Positions 40,525 through 50,303 of a stretch of 64,000 nucleotides of DNA are shown one piece after another. A model generated the notes under the pieces. The model was given only the letters and a program-made list of their open reading frames with translations, did not search any database and was not told the DNA's origin. The DNA lies in contig JAIWNI010000090.1 of NCBI GenBank assembly GCA_025331435.1, positions 1 through 64,000 on the forward strand. Reading direction: 5' to 3'. The translations under genes and the position numbers were made by a program. Source of the stretch: Choanephora cucurbitarum. Lineage: Eukaryota; Mucoromycota; Mucoromycetes; Mucorales; Choanephoraceae. Position 1 is the first letter of the stretch; every line of letters starts with the position of its first letter.

Positions 40525-41150
40525 ATGAGCACTTCTGCAGTCATTACCGTATTCAATGAAACCAACAGACATCTTTCCGAATATGGTTATGGTAGATTAG
40601 CTGGCACTTTTGTGTATTAAAGTAAGATTGCTCAGATCGCAAGAGATCTTGACCTTCCTGAATTAACTGTACGATTAGCATGTAAAAGACTTCAGCAAAC
40701 AAAGACCACTCTTCCCAAAACTTCCAGTGGAAGAAAAAGATTTCTTCCTCACACTGATTTAAATGCGGTTGATAGAGTAACCTTGGGCTTTATGAACTTC
40801 AAATCACATGTCACAACAATGAAGCCAGCCCTGAAGCAAAGACCCAAAAAATCGCGTTTAGCTTGGGTCAAGGAAGAAGAAGAAGAAGACCATGATAAAC
40901 ACTTTTGATAGATGCCCATCACAAAGTCTAGACCTTAACTTGATTGAAAATGCCCGGGCTTAGGTGAGAAACCATCTAGATAAGCGTGAGGGTAAGTTCA
41001 ATACCCTCAGACTTAGAAAGGGTTTTGAAAGAAGAATGGTACAAGCTCACGCAAGAGTATTTGAAGAATTCACCCAAAGCTTGGACAGCCTCTTTGAGGT
41101 TTTGTAGGAAGGATATTGTGCGAAGCAGTCAAAGAAGAAAAAAATGCATA
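40525..41150 (+). pseudogene. Tc1/mariner-type transposase relic
   Basis: Reading frames here match the ends of a Tc1-type transposase. The N-terminal helix-turn-helix part (KIAQIARDLDLPELTVRLA) ends in a GRKR basic hinge near 40733. The C-terminal part holds SQSLDLNLIEN, the decayed version of the SPDLNPIEN block with the third catalytic acid, from about 40920. After a frameshift near 40985 comes the terminal DLERVLKEEWYKLTQEYL helix. Stop codons interrupt the frame (about 40618 and 40908). Most of the central DDE domain is missing, so the gene is dead. Confidence 0.75.
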
Positions 41151-41248
41151 CTGCACATATACTCAGTCAAGGGTAAAGTATCAACAAACGGTTTAATTTG
41201 GTTTCTACAATCCTACTAACATGATCGCTATGTTTAGGCTACCAATGT

Positions 41249-41841
41249 TTGTTTCTGGCACACCAGATCGTTCGGTTGAGGACTCATTGGTACACAACTA
41301 TTTGTCACAAATGCTTTTGTCTATCTTCGGCAAAGATGGTTGCTTTAGAATCAAATGGCAACACAATAAATCTAAATGAAAAAAAAAAAAAAATACAGCC
41401 AGTTGATAAGCATTCGTATTGGGCCAATGGTGAGCTACCAAAGGAATTCAGATTCAAGCCGTACTTGATGGTGCATTCTATGTCGATCAATGTGAAGTGT
41501 GTCTTGGCGAGTTTAGAAGAAAAAAGAAAGCCAACTACTCGTCTATAGAGTCAGGCACAGTCAAACTTGGCAAGCAAATGAAAATTGCATATAACGAGCT
41601 TGTTAAGCAGCATATTCTGAGCTCCGTTGTCTGTGGCATTATCTGCGAAGGTGATGATATCCTCACTTATTCGATGGACATGGCATCTCCTAAATTATAT
41701 AGAATGATTAGAATAGCAAAGGTAAAGCTATTCCGTAGCATGGAAGAACTGCACTTCCTACCACAGATCATATTTTGCCTTATGCAGTTGAAAGTAAGGA
41801 CAGATTTAATACCAACAATCAATCATTGCTTCTCCAACTAA
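41249..41841 (+). pseudogene. fragment of a multicopy fungal hypothetical-protein family
   Basis: Two overlapping frames (41249-41548 and 41497-41841) read continuously only if a frameshift is allowed. The second half contains ICEGDDILTYSMDM and PKLYRMIRIAKVKLF. That order, a GxxxxGDxxxxYxMD strand followed by YRM, resembles anonymous multicopy proteins of Mucorales genomes. I take it as a decayed copy; the family assignment is from general resemblance only. Confidence 0.4.
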
Positions 41842-42455
41842 TTCTTCTGTGCTTTTTTTTTTTCAAAAAAAGAACATTGCTCTAGAAACAGCTTTGAAGG
41901 CAGAAACATCTTCCATTGAGGCTGCCGAGAACGGTCACAGAAATGCCCCAATACCACCAACAGCATGGCTTTCTTTTGATAGTCGTAATCTTAGCTGTAA
42001 GAGAAAAAGAAATCACACAGATCAATAGTCTTTTATTAAATGCATAAATAGCTTGTATTATGTCTTCTTTCTTGATTTTATTATCTTTTGAAACAATCAA
42101 ATCATTGATCATAAAAAAGGCACGATTTATATTTTGAATGGGTGATTGCTACGTCCGCTCATGATACAAGTTAGATCCTACAGTCAACCCTGTATACCCA
42201 TATTTAGAGTAAAATCATGGTCAATTGCCTGTCTCATTATTGTATACACAAACTTACATCACCCAAACAAGCATGCTGACAAGAGTAAAGCAAGACCGTT
42301 ACTTGCTATTTGAGAAAGAATCAGATGTTTAGTTAATTGATAAAATACGCAGTTCCCAATACAAACAAGCAAGTCTTCTCTGAGAAAAAACAATGACTTC
42401 CGAATGTCAAAACAAGTTCTCTCAGACGACGAATGTAAAATAAGATTGTGTAATA
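41842..42455. other. intergenic among element remnants
   Basis: No gene supported. Poly-T and poly-A runs only. Confidence 0.5.
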
Positions 42456-42538
42456 CAGTCATCCTCGGATTTAGGGAGCGGTCTTGATTCCTTCAACACC
42501 GTTTCCTATATTTCGTTCCCTAAATCGGGGGATGACTG
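42456..42538. mobile_element. 83-bp miniature TIR element with TA target duplication
   Basis: Near-perfect 25-bp inverted repeats with three mismatches. The left begins CAGTCATCCTCGGATTTAGG; the right, read inward, begins CAGTCATCCCCCGATTTAGG. TA flanks it on both sides (42454-42455, 42539-42540). The ends share the CAGT...GATTTA pattern with the element at 29188-29286. Size, TA target and lack of coding point to a non-autonomous Tc1/mariner or pogo-like MITE. A decayed Tc1 transposase lies 1.3 kb away, but no direct link is shown. Confidence 0.8.
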
Positions 42539-42877
42539 TATGTTGTTAATCTTCTTTTATTTTGATGTCAGCGAAAAATTTCAAATCGATTGTTGTATGT
42601 GTGATTTTATGAGTGAGCCAAAGGGTGGGTGTGGTGGGCCTATTACACAGTCTTGCTTTGTATTCTAAAAGGCAAATCATGCAACCAGCTAAGAAATAGT
42701 CACAACAATGAACCACTTTGACAAAGTATCTATAAGAAACATACGTAAAGTGCAACATGTAGTCTCCTTTTATTATGCACCTTTCATGAGACACCTCTTC
42801 TCTCATCAAACTTACAAACAAACTCTCAGCAAAAACGTCAAACGTCTACTACGCTAATTGTAACAAACCTGATCACT

Positions 42878-43257
42878 TGAGACGTACATTCCGCGTTCGC
42901 ACTATTGCCAGTGTTAATACCGCCACCTTACAACAATTGCAACAACTGATGCATCGGTTGAACCCTTTTGTGTCCAACTTCAAGAACTCGAAGCAAAATG
43001 CAAGCGGTCAATATAAGGGAATTGAATCCTTGGAAAACATCAAGTTAGTCTTCCTGGCTGAAGGTGCTCCCAATCGTAGACGTTACAGTCGTCCAACCCA
43101 TGGATTTGAAGTGGCTGCCATAATTGTAGGTGGTGAAAATGACAATGATATGCCTAATTTACGAGACATTGTTGTCCGATACCAAGAGGATTCGCTAATT
43201 AAAGTCAATGAGCCCAACCAATTTCATTATACTATGTCCTTTTGTTTCCCTTCTGAA
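42878..43257 (+). pseudogene. Helitron replicase/helicase N-terminal fragment
   Basis: An open stretch of about 125 codons resembles the Helitron-like N-terminal region that precedes the Rep domain. It has a LQQLMHRLNPFVSNF helix, then IKLVFLAEGAPNRRRYSRP, then EVAAIIVGG and LRDIVVRY. It ends near the place where Helitron proteins continue into the PLLFPYG block, here reduced to FCFPSE. Nothing downstream encodes the HUH endonuclease or helicase, so it is a truncated relic. Confidence 0.65.
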
Positions 43258-43720
43258 TGAATCTGGCAGGAGTACTGATACAAGAAGCATGTCTGACTAT
43301 CATAAGATAACTGTTAAGAAGTTTTACAGCTTTCGATTGATGTATAGCCTAAAGGGTTTTTTACACTCCCATTCTGTATATGTCAAAAACAACATAAGCT
43401 CCAATATAGTGGGAGATTTTAGTAGCTGATGTAACATGTACAGCAAACATATCAGATCACGCAACGTCAAAGTGGTAAATTGAGGCCATTCTCAATAGCT
43501 AAACATGATAACAATTCATTTTTCTTTAGATCAAAGGTTTCGCTATGAACGCTTGGAATGAGTTGGTAAGTTCTCTTTTTGTCATATGAAGTTAGCATTG
43601 TAGCTCAACCTGTTTTATTCCTGAAGTTGCCTTGTTTATCACGAAAAAAATAGACAAAAGGGAGGTGTGTGAATTGTTTTTGCTTTGTTGTATTTTCTTT
43701 CCATTCAATTATCTTCTAAA
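43258..43720. other. intergenic after Helitron relic
   Basis: No gene supported; probably residual element DNA followed by the leader of the small gene at 43721. Confidence 0.45.
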
Positions 43721-44191
43721 ATGTCTAACACACCTACTTCCCTTATTTACAACCAATACATCAAAAAAGACCCTAAGGTTGATTATTTCAAGTTTGTTTT
43801 AACACAAAAGCTAGATAAGCTTGAAAGTGATCTTGGTTACCAAGAAATGTTGAAGTATTTCTTGGAACAAGGATCCAGACGAGAAATCAAAAGAAGAGCA
43901 GAAAATCTGCTGTCAGAATTTGAAGTAAAAATCTGCTACACCTTCTATAATAATAATATAGATATTGACTTTGTTTGAATAGGCAAGAAATGAAGACAAT
44001 GAGTTTGGAAGGAAGTACCGCTCATTTTGGGTAAGCATTTTGTTGTTTTTCATGTACAGTATGACTTGAACTAATGAAATTTTATTGTATAGCAATCCAA
44101 GTCGCGTTTACGCAGTCGCTCAAGCATCTCCGCTTCCACTGCTACTACAAAAAAGCAAAATCGTCAAGCTAGACATCCCAAAGATTCTTGA
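43721..44191 (+). CDS. small hypothetical protein, basic C-terminus
   Basis: Three exons (43721-43924, 43983-44030, 44093-44191), all joined in phase 0 at canonical sites, give 116 residues. The first exon is helical and charged (YIKKDPKVDYFKF, EMLKYFLEQG, IKRRAENLL). The second contributes RNEDNEFGRKYRSFW. The third is a Ser/Arg/Lys-rich tail (SRLRSRSSISAS). I do not recognise it. It sits among element fragments and could be the surviving 5' part of the same anonymous multicopy family seen at 41.2 and 44.3 kb. The clean introns nevertheless suggest a gene that was recently intact. Confidence 0.45.
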
Positions 44192-44279
44192 TAGCAGGTA
44201 AGCCTTTCTTTGAGAAATTGACCTTTGCATTCTGTTGAGCGTACTCCTTCCCATTTACCTTCTTTTTTTTCTTTTTAGT

Positions 44280-45040
44280 CTCTTAATGTGCTTGATCTTG
44301 GTTGTACAGGTGCTATGTCGTTGATGCACGAGCGACTCACCGCTGAAGAAATCGAGTCTTTGTGCTCTAAAGTTTGCTTTGGTTGACCCACACTTGTCAC
44401 CAGAATTCCGGTCTCTTCTTTTTCGCATTGGTGCAGCACCTAAACTCTGCCATGTCTTTCAGAAGGACTCTGTTTACCTATTCTGAGTTCCAGGCAGCCC
44501 CTCTTGATCCTGCTGTACATGAAGACTATGATACAGTTTTCCACCTTTGCCATCATTTCTTGAGAATGATTGAATCTCCTTCTTGGCCGCTCTCAAAGGG
44601 AAAAGGGGCGGCTGCTACTTTCACCAGTTTTCCCAATCCTTAACAACATATTCATGCCACACAGGCATGAAATCAGTTTCAAATGGTAAATTCGTTGATG
44701 ATTAAAGTTATTGTAATGCTAATCTGAATAATGTATATATATATAGGGTTGAGGTGTTAACCGAAAGCTGCAAGAACACCAAGTTAGATGGTTTGGCAAG
44801 CTTCATAATGAACAACAACCCAGTTATTGTTGTTGAATTCGCTGGTGGCATAAGCACACATTCAAAAGCAAAGCTTTTTGTCTGACACCAAAAAAATCTA
44901 TGATCTTTCCGAGATTCATGTTGTGTTGTATGATAGTAAGTGTCAACAACTCTCAACATGCTGTGTTCAAAGGAGTCTAACATTATTTACGTTGCTTTTT
45001 TTTTAAATTATAGACATTGTGCTATCTTTTGGAAAAAAGT
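44280..45040 (+). pseudogene. decayed multicopy fungal ORF
   Basis: Pieces of protein-like sequence are spread over all three frames. They include SLMHERLTAEEIESL (from 44311), LVDPHLSPEFRSLLF with IGAAPKLCHVFQKD, and then, after 44750, CKNTKLDGLASFIM followed by NPVIVVEFAGG. Stops and shifts separate them. The last piece recalls anonymous Mucorales proteins with an IxEFSGG motif. No intact reading frame can be built from it. Confidence 0.4.
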
Positions 45041-45891
45041 AGCCAAAGTTGAAAATCAATTTGTCAGAAAGTGCTTTGCACAAATCAAATGTCCAAAGTG
45101 ATGTATCGTAAATTAGATTAAATCAAGACATTTATTTAAGACGTAATTCTATTTTATGTCAATTTATATTCTACACTGAACAAAAACCCTCTCTCTTTTT
45201 GATCTTGTTTAACTCATCTTGACTTAACAAAGGTTATTGTCCAATTAAAAAAAAAAAAAGAATTGATGCCTATCACCTTTTTTATGGAGAAACAGTGTCT
45301 TGTCTTCGTTGTGATATTCTATCTTTGTATGTGTTGCTTCGACTCCAGATTGTGCTATTAGCTCTCCGAATCATGCTTTTATTTTCAGTCATTGCCTTTT
45401 AGAGTGTAATACTGAATACAACACTTGTCTATCTTCCTGATCATAAAGTAAGTGATATCAATACTGGCTTCATACACTTTCACCTCTTTACTTTTCTTCA
45501 GTATGGCCATGAAGGTCTATCTGTTCTAACGCGTTATCATGAGTTGTGCCACTTTAATTTTTACTGTTGGTTTTTTTCTATTGTTCTGTCTGTGACACCT
45601 ATTCTCTATTAGTTGTACAATGGATCTTGAGTATAGAAATACTTGAGCAAAACCTATTAGTATGTCAATTAGTCTTGAGCTGACAGTGTTATGTGCCTCA
45701 ATGGATAGCTCAAGTAAGTATCGAAATTATTATAAATGCTATGGTAAGAAGACTACTTTTATGATAGATTCACTTTTTTTGCCTTCTGAAAAAAAAAAGA
45801 TGGCAGCCCTATATCCTTTTTTCTAACAAACAACTAGACACTTTATTGAATTCAATGAGCCAATAAGCACTTTTCATAACCAATACATTTT
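45041..45891. other. intergenic, nothing recognised
   Basis: About 850 bp of T-rich DNA without a supported gene. The last part is the 3' flank of the DUF4112 gene. Confidence 0.5.
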
Positions 45892-46486
45892 CTATTTCAT
45901 TACAGCAGGTGCTGATGCTTGTTTCCTATGTAGACTGGGTGCCATCTGTTCCCTTCTTCTCTGGATAAGATAGTTCTCAAACAGAATGGCATTTTTAGTA
46001 TTGCACTTGTACATAATATCCATCAAATCACCAATCACAGGCACCAAACCAATTACGAAATCGACACCAATATTAAACATCATCTTGGACACTAACTCAT
46101 TTGGTAAATTGGCTTGCATACATAGATGGACTAGATTCAATGCCAACAGAAATCCAATGAAATCACCTACAACAGGAATAAGACCTAACCTAATCCAGAT
46201 CAGTTTGTTATCTGTTCAACAATGCTTTTATTTTACCAATCAATCCATCAAAGCCTATTTGGAAACAACAACAACTGACGGCTCTATCCAGAAAATGAGC
46301 TCTTGATTTCACTTGTTTCAATAGTTTTCTTTCTTCTTTTGATAGGATAGCATCAGCAGTTGGTGCCTTATTCCACCAATATCTCTTGGCCTGTTGTGCT
46401 TCTCTTTGATATTGTGCATTATCCGCTTGACTGGCTTTACCTACAAAGGATTTCAGGGCATATTTAGCAATGGCTTCTTTATTCAT
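45892..46486 (-). CDS. DUF4112 membrane protein
   Basis: Two exons (46486-46237 and 46184-45892) give 180 residues. The C-terminal half matches the DUF4112 family. It has GFDGLIG running across the splice into LIPVVGDFIGFLLALNLV, then a second repeat-like segment FVIGLVPVIGDLMDIMYKCN ending in NAILFENYL. The two PVxGD-containing hydrophobic segments are likely membrane-inserted. The N-terminus is soluble and charged. The acceptor at 46185 was chosen over one five bases upstream because only it keeps the frame. Molecular role of the family is not established. Confidence 0.85.
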
Positions 46487-46564
46487 TTAATAAAATAAAT
46501 TAAAATAAAAATAAAAAGAGTAAGCATCACATCATGTCACCTTTTTTAAAGTATAATCGGAGTT

Positions 46565-47563
46565 TTATTTAGGTACACACATTACTCGAGCAGGTATCAT
46601 AAATGAGAAAGTAGGTGTATGTGCTACAAAGGCAGGTGAAATCATGCAACTGACAACAGTAGGATCCTTTTTGCCTGTACTCACATTCACCATATGCTCT
46701 GGATCAAAGGCTGTACCTGAGTCAATGGTGATGATCTGAATAGCCTCATCTTCTTCACATTTTATCACTTGATTGAGATCCAGAGCAAGATCCACAATCG
46801 TCCTTAACCTCTCAGGATTTCCTTTCACCAGATCCATCAATCGATCCAACACAGCCTCTTCAGCCAATCGAATCTGATCTCTCTCTTCTTTTGATTGTTT
46901 GACCACAAAGAGTGTGATCTGTTGTCGCATCCTTGAGGCCCAGGCTCTATTTCGCTTGGCCATCCAACGATAGATCGCACCAAACGGTCGATTGAGTGAG
47001 ACACCAGGATGGATCTCTGTCTGAAACACGTCTGTCAACAAGATGGCCATGATAGCCCTTTCTGTCTCTAGATCATGCTGAGCAACAGATTGGATCTGAG
47101 AGAGCATCTGTTCAATCTGGGCTTGCGTGTTAGAGGAAGGATGGGATGGGTGACTGAGGGCATCAAAGCGAGTGGTCATGCGATCATATTCTAGCTGCTT
47201 TGATCTCAGGTCAGTCAAGAGAGATTGATAGGTGAGGTTGAGTTGGTGGAATGTGGTCTCTGCCTTGACATGAGCCTGTTCTGCCTCTGATTTGGCTTGT
47301 TGTTCTGCCTCTGCCTGTTCACGCATGGTTTGAAGGTAATAGTATTCGAGATCGTCTTTTTCTTGTTGAATGCGTTCTACTATCTCTTTATGGATCTCAA
47401 GTGATTCGTTTAGGGAGTAGATAATCAGGTCTTTATCTGACTCGGATTGTTCTTTTAGGTTCATACGACGATAGCCTTCTGTCTTGACACCCAAGATCAG
47501 ATCACTGTCTGAACTCCATGACGATACAGTCTGGTCATCTAACATGACTGAGTTTTTATCCAT
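46565..47563 (-). CDS. coiled-coil protein, unknown function
   Basis: Intronless, 332 residues. A long heptad-rich region, roughly residues 45-135, is rich in Glu, Gln and Lys (for example EIVERIQQEKDDLEYYYLQ). A mostly helical C-terminal half with conserved-looking RPFGAIYRWMAKRNRAWA and LDLNQVIKCEEDEAIQII follows. No catalytic motif was recognised. It is divergent from MIM2, sharing a 190-bp promoter with an ACGCGT box 132 bp upstream of its start. Confidence 0.75.
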   Translation of the reverse strand: MDKNSVMLDDQTVSSWSSDSDLILGVKTEGYRRMNLKEQSESDKDLIIYSLNESLEIHKEIVERIQQEKDDLEYYYLQTMREQAEAEQQAKSEAEQAHVKAETTFHQLNLTYQSLLTDLRSKQLEYDRMTTRFDALSHPSHPSSNTQAQIEQMLSQIQSVAQHDLETERAIMAILLTDVFQTEIHPGVSLNRPFGAIYRWMAKRNRAWASRMRQQITLFVVKQSKEERDQIRLAEEAVLDRLMDLVKGNPERLRTIVDLALDLNQVIKCEEDEAIQIITIDSGTAFDPEHMVNVSTGKKDPTVVSCMISPAFVAHTPTFSFMIPARVMCVPK

Positions 47564-47694
47564 TGCTTAAAAAGAAAAAGAAAAAGAAAGAAAGAAAGCG
47601 TTACCAAGTATCCTTGTTTAAAAGTCCGTTGCTGAAGGGTTGTTTAAGTGTAAAGAAAAAGAATTTCATGCAATTGACTGAGATTTGATTGATA

Positions 47695-47700
47695 ACGCGT
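47695..47700. promoter_or_regulatory. ACGCGT (MluI cell-cycle box) in a bidirectional promoter
   Basis: A perfect ACGCGT between the divergent coiled-coil gene and MIM2, in DNA otherwise made of A and T. In fungi, MBF binds this hexamer at G1/S genes. A single hexamer is weak evidence. Confidence 0.25.
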
Positions 47701-47754
47701 ATGTCTTTTTTTTTATTTATTTAATTTTTTTTTTCTTTATTTAATAAACTCATA

Positions 47755-48079
47755 ATGGACAACAATCCTTATGCTAGTCTAGATGACAGTGTCTATTCAG
47801 AAGAAGAAGATAGTCTTTATAGTTATGATGCAGAAGCTGAATGGGAAGAAAGTAAACAACAACTGAATGCTCTATTTTCACTTGTCCTCTTCCCACTGGT
47901 GGGTCGTTGGCTTGGTAAGAAAGTAGCTTTCTGGAGTAAGTAAAGAGTCAAAGCAATAAACAGAAATACTTATTTGTTTCTTAGTCTGGTCTGATTATCT
48001 TCATCGTTCAACACCTTTTATCACTCGTTATTCTCTATCTACTCCCATCCTTCAGACAGTGAAAAGAATCTCTGCTTAA
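47755..48079 (+). CDS. Mim2-like mitochondrial outer-membrane import protein
   Basis: Two exons (47755-47935 and 47985-48079) give 91 residues. The N-terminus is acidic. A family-like segment EWEESKQQLNALFSLVLFP then runs into VGRWLGKKVAFW and a short basic tail ending KRISA. Length, acidic head and a single transmembrane helix with the GRWLGKK motif fit fungal Mim2. Mim2 partners Mim1 in inserting alpha-helical proteins into the mitochondrial outer membrane. The match is from memory of the family pattern, so confidence is moderate. Confidence 0.6.
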
Positions 48080-48176
48080 AATAATTTTTAATTAATTAAT
48101 TTTTTTCCTTTTTTTTTAAAATAAATAAAAACACCATCTCTCTCTCTCTCTTTTTGTTATTTTACATTGACTCTAG

Positions 48177-50004
48177 ATGAATTCTTGGAAACTCCCGGGT
48201 GTTAGAAATAGTAAGAGATTAGACAACGATTGTTTGATAAACTAAGAGATTGTGATTTAGAAAACAAAGAAACAACAACAACAGAAAGACCATCTGCTGT
48301 AGTAAAGAATGAACCTCAATCAGGTGTATTGTTGATTCGCATCTGTGATGCTAGAGGCATCACTCCTCCTTCAGACATCACTCTGCCTGCTGACCAACAA
48401 GTGGCTATTCAGAGACAATCAAACCGTGATTCACTCAGTCGTAAACAACACTGGTGGTTACCTTATGTTGTATTGGAATTTGATAAAAATGAAGTCTTGA
48501 TTGACTCTTTAGGAGGCACCACACAAAATCCTGTCTATCAATACAGAGCTCATTTGTAAGTAAAAAAGGTATGTCAATATTTCATAACTAACCTATGTTA
48601 TTAGTGATGTATCGCGTAGTTCAGAAGTCTCTATTTCTATGTATATGCGTCATCCTCCACCAAAACAAGGTGCAACGCATGATTTCTTTTTAGGTGGTGT
48701 CAAGATTCAACCTAATTTTGATGCTAGTAAGATAGAAGATCAAGATCTTGAGCTGACAGGAGGGACAGGTAAAATCCATATTCAACTCTGTTATCGACCA
48801 CAACAGGTAATACGCATAGAGTGACCATAAGAAGATCTAGAGAGACTGATATAGATAGTAGGCTAGTACACCCATTACATTTGATTCATTTGATCTATTG
48901 CGTGTGATTGGTCGTGGTAGTTTTGGTAAGGTCTATGTGGTCAGAAAGAAAGATACCAACCGTATCTATGCCATGAAAGTACTCCGTAAATCACGTATCA
49001 TCTCTCGTTCAGAAGTAACCCATACCATGGCTGAAAAGACAGTGTTGGCCAAGATTCGAAACCCATTTATTGTGCCCTTGAAGTTTGCCTTTCAGAGTCC
49101 TGATAAACTCTATTTGGTATTGGCTTTCATCAATGGTGGAGAACTGTTTCATCATCTTCAGTTAGAAGGTCGATTTGATGAAAACCGTTCTCGATTCTAT
49201 ACAGCAGAGTTATTGAGTGCATTAGAATGTCTTCATGATTTCAATGTGGTTTATCGGTAAGTAGGGTGTGACATCATCCGATGTAGACTGACCCCAATTC
49301 TATATAGTGATTTGAAACCAGAGAATATCTTGATTGATTATAATGGTCATATTGCCCTATGTGATTTTGGTCTCTGTAAGTTGAATATGAAGGAAAATGA
49401 ACGTACAAACACGTTTTGTGGTACACCTGAATACCTTGCACCTGAACTCTTACTTGGACAAGGCTATACCAAGACAGTTGATTGGTGGACCTTGGGTGTC
49501 TTGTTGTATGAGATGATGACTGGATTACCACCCTTTTATGATGAGAACACAAATGAGATGTATCGAAAGATTCTACAGGATGAATTGAGATTCCCTGATG
49601 ATATGAGTAAAGAAGCACAATCCCTTTTAAGAGGTGTAAGTGGTTATCTAGACTTATCTTACTCGCTTGACTCACTTCTTTAATAGCTCTTGACAAGAGA
49701 TCCTAATGAACGATTGGGTAATCATGGCTCAGAAGAAATCAAGAATCATCCCTTTTTTGCCAGTATCGATTGGCGTAAATTAAATCAAAAGAAAGTACAG
49801 CCACCCTATAAACCCTCTGTGGATTCTGCTGTTGACACTACCAATTTCGATGATGAATTTACCTCTGAAGCACCTCAAGAATCCCTTGTGGATGAATCAC
49901 AAATCTCAAGTACAATGCAAGAACAATTTGCTGGATTTACCTATAATCCTGCTCATGATGGTGTGATGGGTGAGAGTTATACTGCCACTGGTCATTTTAT
50001 TTAG
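48177..50004 (+). CDS. SCH9: AGC protein kinase of the Sch9/Sck family with C2 domain
   Basis: Six exons (48177-48210, 48261-48555, 48605-48806, 48862-49256, 49308-49635, 49687-50004) give 523 residues. Sch9 is the fungal S6K/Akt-like kinase acting downstream of TORC1 and in parallel with PKA in nutrient, growth and lifespan control. An N-terminal C2-like domain (residues about 25-175, with LIRICDARGI and YVVLEFDKNEVLIDS) precedes the kinase. Kinase motifs: Gly loop GRGSFG (194-199), K216, YRDLKPEN (308-315), DFG (328-330) and activation-loop TFCGTPEY (T344). The hydrophobic motif is FAGFT (499-503). The HRD His is replaced by Tyr, as usual in this group. The acceptor at 48861 is the one that keeps the frame. 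Confidence 0.93.
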
Positions 50005-50052
50005 TTTGTCGATCGTTCTATCTAAAATAAAGTAGCTAAATAAGGAAAATGC

Positions 50053-50058
50053 CACGTG
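50053..50058. promoter_or_regulatory. CACGTG E-box within ATGCCACGTGG (first copy)
   Basis: The 11-mer ATGCCACGTGG, containing an 8-bp palindrome, occurs 49 bp after the SCH9 stop and again at 50174-50184. Such boxes are bound by bHLH proteins of the Cbf1/Pho4/Tye7 type. It lies in the 300-bp space upstream of the phosphodiesterase gene. Confidence 0.4.
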
Positions 50059-50177
50059 GAAGCATAAGAGAGAGTAATAGAAAGAGAGTTGTACAAAGAA
50101 AAGGAGAAAGACACTCTTCTCTTGAGAGTAGCACGGACCTAGTTTTAAGGGTATGCCCCTAAGTGACCGGACCATGC

Positions 50178-50183
50178 CACGTG
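50178..50183. promoter_or_regulatory. CACGTG E-box within ATGCCACGTGG (second copy)
   Basis: Second exact copy of the 11-mer ATGCCACGTGG, 125 bp after the first and about 120 bp before the phosphodiesterase start codon. Two exact copies in 300 bp of A/T-rich DNA are unlikely by chance. Confidence 0.45.
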
Positions 50184-50303
50184 GTTCAGAGTAAAATAAA
50201 ATAAAATAAAAAAAATTTTTTTTTTATTCTACCAACATTCCCCCCCTTTTTTTATTATTCTTATTTATATATTTATTATTTTCTATGTCTATACTTTAAA
50301 ACG

